DNA of 64,000 nucleotides from Caballeronia fortuita (GTDB lineage Bacteria > Pseudomonadota > Gammaproteobacteria > Burkholderiales > Burkholderiaceae): the NCBI RefSeq assembly GCF_001544835.2, contig NZ_FCNX02000002.1:248001-312000 (forward strand), in the 5' to 3' direction. Below, one piece after another: positions 43,372-52,111 of the stretch. The notes below the pieces were generated by a model. The model was not told where the DNA came from, made no database searches, and worked only from the letters and a program-made list of their open reading frames with translations. A program made the position numbers and the translations under genes. The number at the start of each line of letters is the position of its first letter. Within the stretch, counting starts at the first letter, position 1.

Positions 43372-44979
43372 ATGACTTCCTATCCACTGCGCACGTTCGA
43401 AGACGTGCGCGAAACGCTGCTCTCGAAACGAGAGATCGCCCTGCTCGACGTGCGCGAGGAAGATCCGCACGCGCAGTGTCATCCGTTGTTCGCGGCGAAT
43501 TTTCCGCTTGCCCGCATCGAACTCGATGCATACACCCGCCTGCCGCGCCGCGATGTGCCGATCGTGCTGCTCGACGACGGCGAAGGGCTCGCGGCGCGCG
43601 CCTTCGACAAGTTCACCGCGCTCGGTTTCAGCCAGGTCGCGTTGCTCGCGGGCGGACTCGACGGCTGGATTCGCGCGGGCGGCGAAGTCTTCCGCGACGT
43701 CAACGTGCCGAGCAAGGCGTTCGGCGAATTCGTGGAAGCGCGGCGGCACACGCCATCGCTTTCGGCCGAAGCGCTCGACGCCTTGCAAAAGAGCGGCGAG
43801 GATGTGGTCGTGCTCGACGCGCGCCGCTTCGAAGAGTACCGAACGATGAACATTCCCGGCAGTATCAGCGTGCCCGGCGCGGAGCTGGTGCTGCGCGCGC
43901 GTGCGCTCGCGCCCGATCCGGCGACCCGCATCGTCGTGAATTGCGCGGGCAGGACGCGCAGCATCATCGGCGCGCAGTCGCTCGTCAACGCGAAGCTGCC
44001 GAATCGCGTCGCGGCGCTGCGCAACGGGACGATCGGCTGGACGCTCGCGGGCATATCGCTCGAACACGGCAGCGAACGGCGCTTCGATACCGATGCCGGG
44101 CGCGATCCGCATACGCTCGAAGCATCGCGCCAGGCCGCGCTCGCGCTGGCGACCCGCGCGGGTGTGCGCCGCACATCGCTCGGCGAAGCGGCGCGCTGGG
44201 CCGCCGAAACATCGCGTACGACGTATCGCTTCGACGTGCGCACGCCGGATGAATACCAGGCCGGGCATGCACCTGGTTTTCAGGGCGCGCCGGGCGGCCA
44301 GCTCGTACAGGAAACGGAGATGTTCGCGCCGGTGCGCGGCGCGCGCGTCGTGCTCTTCGACGACGACGGCGTGCGTGCGAACATGACCGCGTCGTGGCTC
44401 GCGCAGATGAACATCGAAACCTATGTCGTCGATGGCGCGCATCGCGGCGATCTGACCGGGACCGGCGCGTATCGTCCCGAGCGGCCACAGCGCGCGCCTT
44501 CACGGACGATCACGCCGCATGCCCTCGCCGCGCTGCTCGCCGATGCATCGAACGGCGTCGTGCTGCTCGACGTCGCGCCGAGCGCGGATTTCGTGAAGTC
44601 GCATGTGCCCGGCGCGCACTGGATCCTGCGTTCGCATCTCGCGTCCGGTTACGACGATATGCGCGGTCTGCCCGACGCCAGGCAGTACGTGCTGACTTGC
44701 GGCACGGGCGCGCTCGCCTCGTTCGCAGCCGCCGATGTCGCCGCGCTGACCGGCAAGCCCGTTGCCGTGCTCGACGGCGGAAATGCGGCCTGGACGCGCG
44801 CCGGTCTGCCGGACGAGTGCGGCGAGAACAGGCTCGCGTCGCCGCGCATCGATCGTTATCGGCGTCCGTATGAGGGCGTCGGCAATGCACGCGAAGCCAT
44901 GCAGGCCTATCTGGATTGGGAATACGGCCTCGTCGCGCAACTCGAGCGCGACGGCACGCACGGATTCTTTGTGATTTGA
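43372..44979 (+). CDS. Four-module rhodanese-like sulfurtransferase, two active-site cysteines
   Basis: 535 residues, the same four-module plan as the protein at 32880-34490 and clearly its paralogue (shared NVPSKAFGEFVE, NCAGRTRSIIGAQSLVNA, GGQLVQETE, and tail YLDWEYGLVAQLE). Here module 2 has Cys191 (VVNCAGRTRS) and module 4 has Cys443 (VLTCGTGALAS). Modules 1 and 3 have Asp in that place (LDDGEGL, FDDDGVR). The extra cysteine suggests the two paralogues differ in reaction or partner. It ends the rightward operon of binding protein and two permeases. Confidence 0.88.
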   Translation: MTSYPLRTFEDVRETLLSKREIALLDVREEDPHAQCHPLFAANFPLARIELDAYTRLPRRDVPIVLLDDGEGLAARAFDKFTALGFSQVALLAGGLDGWIRAGGEVFRDVNVPSKAFGEFVEARRHTPSLSAEALDALQKSGEDVVVLDARRFEEYRTMNIPGSISVPGAELVLRARALAPDPATRIVVNCAGRTRSIIGAQSLVNAKLPNRVAALRNGTIGWTLAGISLEHGSERRFDTDAGRDPHTLEASRQAALALATRAGVRRTSLGEAARWAAETSRTTYRFDVRTPDEYQAGHAPGFQGAPGGQLVQETEMFAPVRGARVVLFDDDGVRANMTASWLAQMNIETYVVDGAHRGDLTGTGAYRPERPQRAPSRTITPHALAALLADASNGVVLLDVAPSADFVKSHVPGAHWILRSHLASGYDDMRGLPDARQYVLTCGTGALASFAAADVAALTGKPVAVLDGGNAAWTRAGLPDECGENRLASPRIDRYRRPYEGVGNAREAMQAYLDWEYGLVAQLERDGTHGFFVI

Positions 44980-45270
44980 CGACGGCGACGCCGAGCAGAA
45001 TTTAAAGTGCGCATCTGAGCGGCGGCGCTGAAGCGACGAGTCCGTGTGCCACGGCGCGCAGAATCATCCCCTTCCCGTGGCACCGAAAATCGAGCGCGCG
45101 TGGACGCCGACCCGCTCCCGCGAAGCGGTACATCCCTTGCTGGCGTATGCTTCCAACGGCATACAGCCTCACATCCGAATCTTCCGGTGCGCGCAGATCG
45201 CGTCCTCAGGGCGACGCGCGCATCCGCGGATTCGCTCCACCAAACACCGTTATCCTCGATATTCACCTTC

Positions 45271-46341
45271 ATGAACAAACGGGCACTCATTATCGGCGCG
45301 ACCGGCATCGTCGGCGGCAATCTCGCGCAACATCTCCTTGCACGCGGAGGATGGAACGTCACCGGTCTTTCGCGCGGACGCACGAAAGCGCCCGACGGGG
45401 TCGAATCCGTCATCGCCGATCTCACTTCTGCGCAATCCGTGACGGACGCGCTGCAAGGGCAGCATTTCAGTCACGTCTTCTTCACGGCATGGTCGCGACA
45501 GGCAACCGAGCGCGAGAACATTCGAGTGAACGGCGCAATGGTGCGCCACGTGCTGGACGCGCTCGGCCCTTCGGGCAAGCTCGAACACGCCGCGCTCGTC
45601 ACGGGCCTCAAGCATTACCTCGGGCCCTTCGAAGCGTATGCGCGAGGCACTGTCCCGCTCACGCCGTTTCGGGAGGAGCAAGGCCGGCAGCCCGTCGATA
45701 ACTTCTACTATGAGCAGGAAGACCGGCTATTCGAAGCCGCGCGTCGATATGACTTTGGCTGGAGCGTGCATCGGCCGCATACGATCATCGGTTTCGCGCT
45801 CGGCAATGCGATGAACATGGGCGTCACACTCGCCGTGTACGCAACGCTGTGCAAGGAGACGGGACAGCCTTTCGTGTTTCCCGGCTCGGCGGCGCAATGG
45901 AACAGTCTCACGGATATGACGGACGCACGACTGCTCGCGCGGCATCTCGAATGGGCGTCGACCTCGCCCAATGCGCGCAACGAGGACTTCAACGTCGTCA
46001 ATGGCGACGTGTTCCGCTGGAAATGGATGTGGTCCCAGCTCGCGCAGTATTTCGGCATCGAGCCCGCGCCTTTCGACGGCGAGACACGCCCGCTCGAACA
46101 CCGCATGCAGGACGCGGGCAGACGATGGACGGACATCGCGAGCCGCTATCAGTTGAAGGAAGCGAATATCGACAGGCTCGTGTCATGGTGGCATACCGAT
46201 GCCGATCTCGGACGTCCGATGGAAGTGTTGACCGACATGGGCAAGAGCCGCAAAGCCGGCTTTCTCGATTATCAGTCGACGCCGGATGCCTTCTTCGCCC
46301 TCTTCGATCAATTGAAGCAAGAACGGATCATTCCTTCCTAG
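45271..46341 (+). CDS. SDR family NAD(P)-dependent oxidoreductase, PRISE-like
   Basis: 356 residues. N-terminal cofactor motif ALIIGATGIVGGNLAQHL and GLSRGRTK (NADP-type Arg), then VFFTAWSR, GLKHYLGPFEAYARG and NFYYEQEDRLFEAARR. The latter contains the YxxxD pattern that in progesterone 5-beta-reductase/iridoid-synthase-like (PRISE) enzymes replaces the usual YxxxK. Those enzymes reduce enones with NADPH. A longer reading from 45046 has no family match. It is single, with a 291-base upstream gap that holds no gene, and a hairpin just downstream. Confidence 0.85.
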   Translation: MNKRALIIGATGIVGGNLAQHLLARGGWNVTGLSRGRTKAPDGVESVIADLTSAQSVTDALQGQHFSHVFFTAWSRQATERENIRVNGAMVRHVLDALGPSGKLEHAALVTGLKHYLGPFEAYARGTVPLTPFREEQGRQPVDNFYYEQEDRLFEAARRYDFGWSVHRPHTIIGFALGNAMNMGVTLAVYATLCKETGQPFVFPGSAAQWNSLTDMTDARLLARHLEWASTSPNARNEDFNVVNGDVFRWKWMWSQLAQYFGIEPAPFDGETRPLEHRMQDAGRRWTDIASRYQLKEANIDRLVSWWHTDADLGRPMEVLTDMGKSRKAGFLDYQSTPDAFFALFDQLKQERIIPS

Positions 46342-46350
46342 ACGCGTAAT

Positions 46351-46372
46351 GGGGCGCTACGCTCAGCGCCCC
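46351..46372. terminator. Bidirectional terminator-like hairpin
   Basis: GGGGCGCT (46351-46358) pairs perfectly with 46365-46372 around a 6-base loop, in the gap between the convergent SDR and MFS genes. No T tract on either strand, but position and stability fit transcription ending from both sides. Confidence 0.5.
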
Positions 46373-46421
46373 GTCGACGGCGGTACAGCACTTCCTGATA
46401 CGAGCGCGCGGGGCTCAACGT

Positions 46422-47864
46422 TCAATGCGAGATGCTCTCGAGCGAGCGTCCGAGCGTGCGCGGTCCCATCAGGCCGATGGACAGCATCACGAGCAGCATC
46501 GCGCCCGCGATGAAGCCGAACACGCCGGTCACGCCCGCTTCCTTCAGCACGAACGCGATCACGAACGAACTGAACACCGCCGACAGCCGGCTCCACGAGT
46601 AGACGAAGCCGACGGCCCGCGCACGGATCGCCGTCGGATAAAGCTCTTGCTGATAGGTGTGATACGTGAACGAGATAATGTTGCCCGCGAGCGTGAGCAG
46701 CACGCCGAGCGTGACGATCATCACGGCTGCCGACGCCTGGCTGAACAGCAGGCCTGCCACGATATTCACGCCCGCCATGAATACGATCACATGCTTGCGT
46801 TCGAAACGATCGGCGATCCAGTAGCCGAGCAACGGACCGACAGGCGCGGCAAGCCCGATCACGGTCGTATAAAGCAGGCTCGACGTGACCGTCACGCCTT
46901 GTTTGACGAGCAAGGTCGGCACCCAGTTGGCGAAACCATAGAAGCCGACCGTCTGAAAGATATGGAAGATGATGAGCATGATCGTGCGCGTGCGATACGG
47001 CGGTTTCCACATATCGGCGAAACCGGCCTTGCGCGCGATCGGATCGGACGGACCCGGCTCGGGCAGCGGCTTGCCGTGCTGACGCGCCACCGTTTCTTCC
47101 AGACGGCGCAGCACCGCATCGGCTTCGTCGAAGCGGCCCTTGCTCGCGAGCCAGCGCGGGCTTTCCGGCAGGTTGCGACGGAAGTACCAGACGAAGCACG
47201 CGCTCACGCCGCCTGCCAATGCGACCCAGCGCCAGCCGTCGAAGCCGAACGGTGCGTGCGGCACGAGCAAATACGAAAGAAACGCGACGACCGGCACGGC
47301 CGAAAAACCGATCGCCTGACACACGGCGAACGCCCTGCCGCGAAGATGTTTCGGTGCGAGCTCCGACATATACGTGCCGATGGTCACGAGCTCCACGCCG
47401 ATGCCGATCCCCGACACGAAGCGCCAGAAGTTGAGCCAGAGCGCCGTATCCTGGAACGCCATCACGGTATTCGCCGCGACATACCAGAGCAGCGAATACG
47501 TGAAGATCGCGCGGCGTCCGTATCGGTCGGCGAGAAAGCCGCACGCGATCGTGCCGATGAACAGGCCGCAGAACAGTGCCGCGATGAAGCTCGCGACGCC
47601 GGTCGTGCCGAAGAGTCCCGCTGTCGTCGATGTGAGAATGCCGCTCTTCACGAGACCCGGCGCGACGTAGCCCGTGAAGAGCAGATCGTAGAGTTCGAAG
47701 AAGAAGCCGAGGCTCAGCAGGAAGACGAGCTTCCACACCGCGCGCGTCGCGGGAAGACGATCGAGGCGCGCCGAAATGCCCGCCGTGTCCGCGATGGCGG
47801 GCGCATCCGTTAGTGCGCGGCCGGCGGCGTCGTCCAGACGCGAAGTGCCCTGCATGATGGCCAT
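46422..47864 (-). CDS. MFS transporter, metabolite:proton symporter type
   Basis: 480 residues, twelve predicted helices. Family motifs: GFLADRYGRRAIFTYSLL (between helices 2 and 3), the sugar/acid-porter SPRWLASKGRFDEAD in the central loop and GYWIADRFERKHVIV in the second half. It belongs to the sugar-porter/aromatic-acid-like group of symporters. CAGGAGAC precedes the ATG at 47864. It follows the fused aconitase-family gene by 60 bases, so it probably imports the acid that enzyme hydrates or dehydrates. Confidence 0.85.
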   Translation of the reverse strand: MAIMQGTSRLDDAAGRALTDAPAIADTAGISARLDRLPATRAVWKLVFLLSLGFFFELYDLLFTGYVAPGLVKSGILTSTTAGLFGTTGVASFIAALFCGLFIGTIACGFLADRYGRRAIFTYSLLWYVAANTVMAFQDTALWLNFWRFVSGIGIGVELVTIGTYMSELAPKHLRGRAFAVCQAIGFSAVPVVAFLSYLLVPHAPFGFDGWRWVALAGGVSACFVWYFRRNLPESPRWLASKGRFDEADAVLRRLEETVARQHGKPLPEPGPSDPIARKAGFADMWKPPYRTRTIMLIIFHIFQTVGFYGFANWVPTLLVKQGVTVTSSLLYTTVIGLAAPVGPLLGYWIADRFERKHVIVFMAGVNIVAGLLFSQASAAVMIVTLGVLLTLAGNIISFTYHTYQQELYPTAIRARAVGFVYSWSRLSAVFSSFVIAFVLKEAGVTGVFGFIAGAMLLVMLSIGLMGPRTLGRSLESISH

Positions 47865-47924
47865 TGCTGTCTCCTGTATGTATTTTGATGCCGCATCGAT
47901 GGCGGCTCGGTACTGCTCATGCGT

Positions 47925-49886
47925 CTACTTCGTGAAGCGTTCCTGCAACTCCGCGAACGATGCGATACGTCCTGCGAGCGCACTCGCGGCGACCGTCGGC
48001 GGACTCGCGAGCCACACTTTGCCCGGCCCCGAGCGGCCCGGAAAATTTCGATTGATCGCGCTGATAGTAACCTGTTCCGCTTGCGTCGATGAACCCGGTC
48101 CGCAGTTCGCGCACGCGCCGCACGATGGTTGAAGCAGAATCGCGCCGACGCGTTCGAAGGCATCGATATAGCCTTGCGCGATGCAATAGTCGCGCACGTC
48201 CTGCGTGCCGAATTGCAGATACAGCTTCACGTGCCCGGGCACGCGCAGGCCGCGATGCGCCGCCCACGCGAGTACATCATGATAATGATCGAAGTCTTCG
48301 CGCTTGCCCGCCGTGCATGAACCGCCATAGGCGATATCGATGCCGGGCCTTTCATCGAGCGTTGTCAGCGCGATGCCGTTGCCGGGGTCGCCGGGCGCGG
48401 CGAGCATCGGCGTGAGGCGCGCGCAATCGATCCCGATGACATCGGCGTAGCGCGCGCCTTCATCGCTTCGCATCCACGGTTCGATGATGAAGTCGATACC
48501 GCGCCGCTCCCTCAGAAAGCGCACGGTTTCATTGTCGGGTGCGACGATGCCCGTGAAGCCGCCGAGTTCGGCGGTCATGTTGGTGAGCGTCGTGCGCTCG
48601 TCGGTCGACAGGCTCGCGATAGCCGTGCCCGCGAACTCGAATACCTTGCCGACGCCCGCGCCCGCGCGGATGCGCGCATCCGCCAGCAGATGAAGCACGA
48701 TGTCCTTCGCGGTGACGCCCGGCGCAACCGGCCCCGATAGATCGATGCGCAACGTTTGCGGCACGGTCATGCGCACCGCGCCCGTTACGAACGCGTTCGC
48801 CATATCGGTCGTGCCGACGCCGAACGCCACGCAACCCAGCGCCCCGCTATGCGGCGTGTGCGAATCCGTGCCGGCCACGACTTGTCCCGGCAATGCGTAG
48901 CGCTCGGCCATCATCGCGTGCGAGATGCCTTCGGAGCCTTCGTCGAGTTCGCTGTTTGCTTCGCTCAGATAGCCGTGATTGCGCACGCCGTAATCGCGCG
49001 CGAACGTGCGATGCGCGTCCGACAACTCACGCACGTTCGGAAGCAAGCCATTCTTCACATGCAGTTCGCTGCGATGCGAATACGAAAGATGATCCTCGAA
49101 CGCGATCATGCTGCGCGGCTCGTGCAGCGTGAGCGGACGGCCGAACGTCGCGTGCAGCATGTGCGCGGCCATGCCGGTGTAATACTCGTGGATGAAGCGC
49201 CAGTCGGCGCGCACGAAGATGCCGTTGCCCGCTTCGAGCGATGCATTGGTCACATCGGTCGTCAATGCGTGGCGCGCGAGAATTTTTTCGACGAGGGTGC
49301 GCGGCGCATCATCGTCCGATGCTCCGCCGATGTTCACGCGCTGCATATGCAACTGGCCGAATCGCAGCAGACCGCCGCTCTTCAGGATCGCCGCCGCGAG
49401 CGGATCGCGACCGGCGACGAGTTCATCGATATCGATCTTCTCGCCGCGCCGGATGCGTTCGATCAGGCCGAAGTCCGTCGACGTGAAAAGCCCGAGATTG
49501 TCCGCGTTCTGCCGGTAGATCCGCTCGAAGCTGCGCGCGATGACGAGACGAATGCCCGCGCTATATTCCGCGAGCGGGCTATGCTCGCGCGACGATCCCT
49601 TCCCATAGCGATTGCCCGCGACCGTCACCTGAAAGCGGCCCGCGCGCACGGCATCGTGGCCGACTGGATTGCGCCCGCCCGCATGAAAGCCCACATACGG
49701 ACATTGACCGAGACGCTCGTCGAAACGTGTGAGCACGCTGATCGGCGTGATCTCGTCGGTGGATACGTCGTCGCGCAGTGCGCCGGCTTCATCGAGCGTC
49801 AGGTCGATGCCCGCGAGTTGCCGCTCGACCTTCGCCGGGTCCGAGGCGAGAAACAGGATTCGCCCGCTCACATCCAGATTGGCCAT
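47925..49886 (-). CDS. Aconitase/isopropylmalate-dehydratase family hydratase with swivel domain first
   Basis: 653 residues. The swivel (LeuD-like) domain comes first, about 1-185: GNRYGKGSSREHSPLAEYSA. The catalytic LeuC-like domain follows: VVAGTDSHTPHSGALGCVAF, the first cluster Cys in GGSCTAGKREDFD and the CxxC pair in PSCGACANCGPG for the 4Fe-4S cluster. In AcnA/AcnB-like proteins the order or linkers differ. The ATG at 49886 is preceded by AAGGAG. Upstream is a LysR gene, downstream an MFS carrier, so this is a dedicated route for a di- or tricarboxylic hydroxy acid. Not a housekeeping aconitase by context. Confidence 0.85.
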   Translation of the reverse strand: MANLDVSGRILFLASDPAKVERQLAGIDLTLDEAGALRDDVSTDEITPISVLTRFDERLGQCPYVGFHAGGRNPVGHDAVRAGRFQVTVAGNRYGKGSSREHSPLAEYSAGIRLVIARSFERIYRQNADNLGLFTSTDFGLIERIRRGEKIDIDELVAGRDPLAAAILKSGGLLRFGQLHMQRVNIGGASDDDAPRTLVEKILARHALTTDVTNASLEAGNGIFVRADWRFIHEYYTGMAAHMLHATFGRPLTLHEPRSMIAFEDHLSYSHRSELHVKNGLLPNVRELSDAHRTFARDYGVRNHGYLSEANSELDEGSEGISHAMMAERYALPGQVVAGTDSHTPHSGALGCVAFGVGTTDMANAFVTGAVRMTVPQTLRIDLSGPVAPGVTAKDIVLHLLADARIRAGAGVGKVFEFAGTAIASLSTDERTTLTNMTAELGGFTGIVAPDNETVRFLRERRGIDFIIEPWMRSDEGARYADVIGIDCARLTPMLAAPGDPGNGIALTTLDERPGIDIAYGGSCTAGKREDFDHYHDVLAWAAHRGLRVPGHVKLYLQFGTQDVRDYCIAQGYIDAFERVGAILLQPSCGACANCGPGSSTQAEQVTISAINRNFPGRSGPGKVWLASPPTVAASALAGRIASFAELQERFTK

Positions 49887-50000
49887 CGCATTCTCCTTCG
49901 CTGCCAATGTAGATGCCCACGCGCGCGAGCCGGAAGTGTTGTTTCGGCAATGGGGCCATCGCGAGATGCGATGTCCGCATTAACCCCTATTCAACCCGCA

Positions 50001-50891
50001 TTAACTCTCGTCGACGAGCATGTCGATCAGCGCCTGCACCGCCTTCAGGCGCGGATACTTGCGCGGCGCATGCACGTTCAGGCGTCTGCCGCTGCCCCAA
50101 GGCTCGCGCAACGGCACGCGAACGAAGCCGCGCGTGCCCGCGAACGCCGATGCCGCGCTCGTCGGCACGATGCCGATGCCGAGGCCCGCTTCGACCATGC
50201 GGCATTGCGCATCGAAGCTGTTGACGGTGACGCTCACGTTGAGCGGCACGCGCGCGGCATCGGCGTGTTCCTTCAAGGTCTGATCGAGCGAGCCGCCCGC
50301 CTGCAACGCGACGAGGGCAAAGCGCGTCACTTCGGCGAAGCTCAACGCGTTCGCCTGCGCGAGTTCATGGCCGGGCGGCAGAACGACCATCAGCGGATCG
50401 TCGACGAAGTGCCATGATTCGAGACCCGCGTGCGTCGTCGCGCTCGCCGAGATGCCGACGTCCGCGCGATCGTCGAGACACGCGCGTATCACTTCGTCGC
50501 TGATCTGTTCGGTCAACGCGATATCGACGAGCGGATAACGCGCCTTGAACATCGTGAGACGCTCGGGCAGAAAGCCGACGATCGCCGATGCGTTCGCGAA
50601 GAGACGCACGACGCCCGCAATCTGGCCGCTCATCGACTGCACTTCGCGCGCCATGCTTTCGAGCTGGCCGTGAATCGAACGCGCGCTCGCATACGCGTGC
50701 TGTCCCGCCTCGGTCAGTTGCACGCCCGAAGGCGAGCGAATCAGAAGCGCGGCGCCGATGGCCGCTTCGAGATCCGCGATACGCCTGCTCAACGCCGATG
50801 GCGCGATGTGACCGCGACTCGCCGCGCGCGCGATCGATCCCTCTTCGACGACCGCGATGAAGAGTTCGAGACTATAGGGATCGATACGCAT
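50001..50891 (-). CDS. LysR-type transcriptional regulator
   Basis: 296 residues. The winged helix spans LELFIAVVEEGSIARAASRG and SALSRRIADLEAAIGAALL; the effector domain follows, with PLMVVLPPGHELA and LVALQAGGSLDQTL. It sits 12 bases after the beta-lactamase stop and 114 bases before the hydratase, all leftward. It is thus either the hydratase/MFS regulator or, less likely, linked to the beta-lactamase, whose usual AmpR partner would be divergent. The ATG follows a weak ribosome site, which fits coupling to the upstream gene. Confidence 0.9.
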   Translation of the reverse strand: MRIDPYSLELFIAVVEEGSIARAASRGHIAPSALSRRIADLEAAIGAALLIRSPSGVQLTEAGQHAYASARSIHGQLESMAREVQSMSGQIAGVVRLFANASAIVGFLPERLTMFKARYPLVDIALTEQISDEVIRACLDDRADVGISASATTHAGLESWHFVDDPLMVVLPPGHELAQANALSFAEVTRFALVALQAGGSLDQTLKEHADAARVPLNVSVTVNSFDAQCRMVEAGLGIGIVPTSAASAFAGTRGFVRVPLREPWGSGRRLNVHAPRKYPRLKAVQALIDMLVDES

Positions 50892-50902
50892 CGTCGTCGT
50901 AC

Positions 50903-52066
50903 TTACTGCGCGCTGGTCAGCGACGTGATGATGGCATACGCCGCCTTCACGCGTTCCTCGTTCGGGATGTTCCGGTTCGCCAGCATGACGATGCCCACGC
51001 GCGCCTTCGGCACGAACGCGATATACGCGCCAAAGCCGTTGGTCGAGCCGGTCTTGTTGATCCACACGTCGTCGCGCGGCGCTTCTGGCGGATCGATGCG
51101 CGTGACGGGCGTCGCGTTCAGGATCATCGAAGCTGCGTTACCGTCGAGCAGCGATTGCAATTGGACCGGATACGGATACTGCTCCCAGATGAGGTCCTGC
51201 GTCATCGGGCCGGCCTGAAAATAGCCCGTATGCGTGGCATCGACGGCGCGCTGGAATGCCGGATCGATGCGGACCATGTTCATGTTGATCTGCAGAAAGC
51301 GCGTCATGTCGGACGCCGTCGTTCTCACGCCATACGCTTCCGATGAAAGCACGCCGCCTTTCATGCGGATCGGCGTGTCGTCCTTCGCATAGCCTTGCGC
51401 GTAGTCGCGCTCTTTCGTCGCGGGTACGTGCATATAACTATGCTTCAGGCCGAGCGCGGGAAAGAGGCGCGTCTGCATCAACGCATCGAAGTCCTGCTTC
51501 ATGCTGCTCGCGGTGATAAGCCCCAGCGTGCCGATGCCCGGATTCGCATAGGTGCGGATCGTGCCGGGCGGCTTCGACGGACGCCACGTCCTGAAGTACT
51601 GCATCAACTTATCGTTGTCGCTGACTTCGTCGGGCACTTGCAGCGGCAGGCCGCCCGGCGTGTGCGTGCCGAGATTCAGAAGCGTGACTTTGCCGAACTC
51701 CGCGCCATCGAGCGACGGAAGATACTTGCTCACCGGATCGTTCAAAGAAAGATCGCCTTCGATCTGCGCATAGGACGCGAGCGTCGCGGTGAACGTCTTG
51801 CTGATCGAGCCGAGTTCGAAGAGCGTATCGCGCGTGACGGGCTGCTTCGTCGCTTTCGATGCCACGCCGTAGTCGAACACATACGGCTTGCCGTCGACGA
51901 CGACGCCCACCGCCATGCCGGCGATGCCGTTGCGCGTCATCAAGGGCTCGATAGTGCGATCGACCGTTGCTTCGATGCTCGATGCATCGCTTGCGTGCGC
52001 GGTGCCCGACATCGCGCTCAAGGAAAAAATGGCTGCCGCAAGAAGACGCGGCGCGCAGAGCTTCAT
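50903..52066 (-). CDS. ampC: Class C (AmpC-type) serine beta-lactamase
   Basis: 387 residues with a signal peptide ending AHAS (about residue 26). All catalytic motifs are in place: Ser87-x-x-Lys90 (GSISKTFTA), Tyr173-Ala-Asn175 (RTYANPG) and Lys338-Thr-Gly (NKTGSTNGFG). The length matches class C enzymes; related esterases usually lack the late KTG, so a true beta-lactamase is likely. The middle motif is YAN, as in many class C enzymes outside enterobacteria. There is no divergent ampR; regulation is therefore unclear. The LysR gene follows closely downstream in the same direction. Confidence 0.9.
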   Translation of the reverse strand: MKLCAPRLLAAAIFSLSAMSGTAHASDASSIEATVDRTIEPLMTRNGIAGMAVGVVVDGKPYVFDYGVASKATKQPVTRDTLFELGSISKTFTATLASYAQIEGDLSLNDPVSKYLPSLDGAEFGKVTLLNLGTHTPGGLPLQVPDEVSDNDKLMQYFRTWRPSKPPGTIRTYANPGIGTLGLITASSMKQDFDALMQTRLFPALGLKHSYMHVPATKERDYAQGYAKDDTPIRMKGGVLSSEAYGVRTTASDMTRFLQINMNMVRIDPAFQRAVDATHTGYFQAGPMTQDLIWEQYPYPVQLQSLLDGNAASMILNATPVTRIDPPEAPRDDVWINKTGSTNGFGAYIAFVPKARVGIVMLANRNIPNEERVKAAYAIITSLTSAQ

Positions 52067-52111
52067 CGTACGAATCCCTTATTGTGGTTGTTGCTTGAGA
52101 GGCATCGCGCT

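Noticed and set aside
48756-50417. Open frame of 553 codons on the plus strand
   Set aside because: Antisense to the fused hydratase and LysR genes, which carry clear motifs; a shadow reading.
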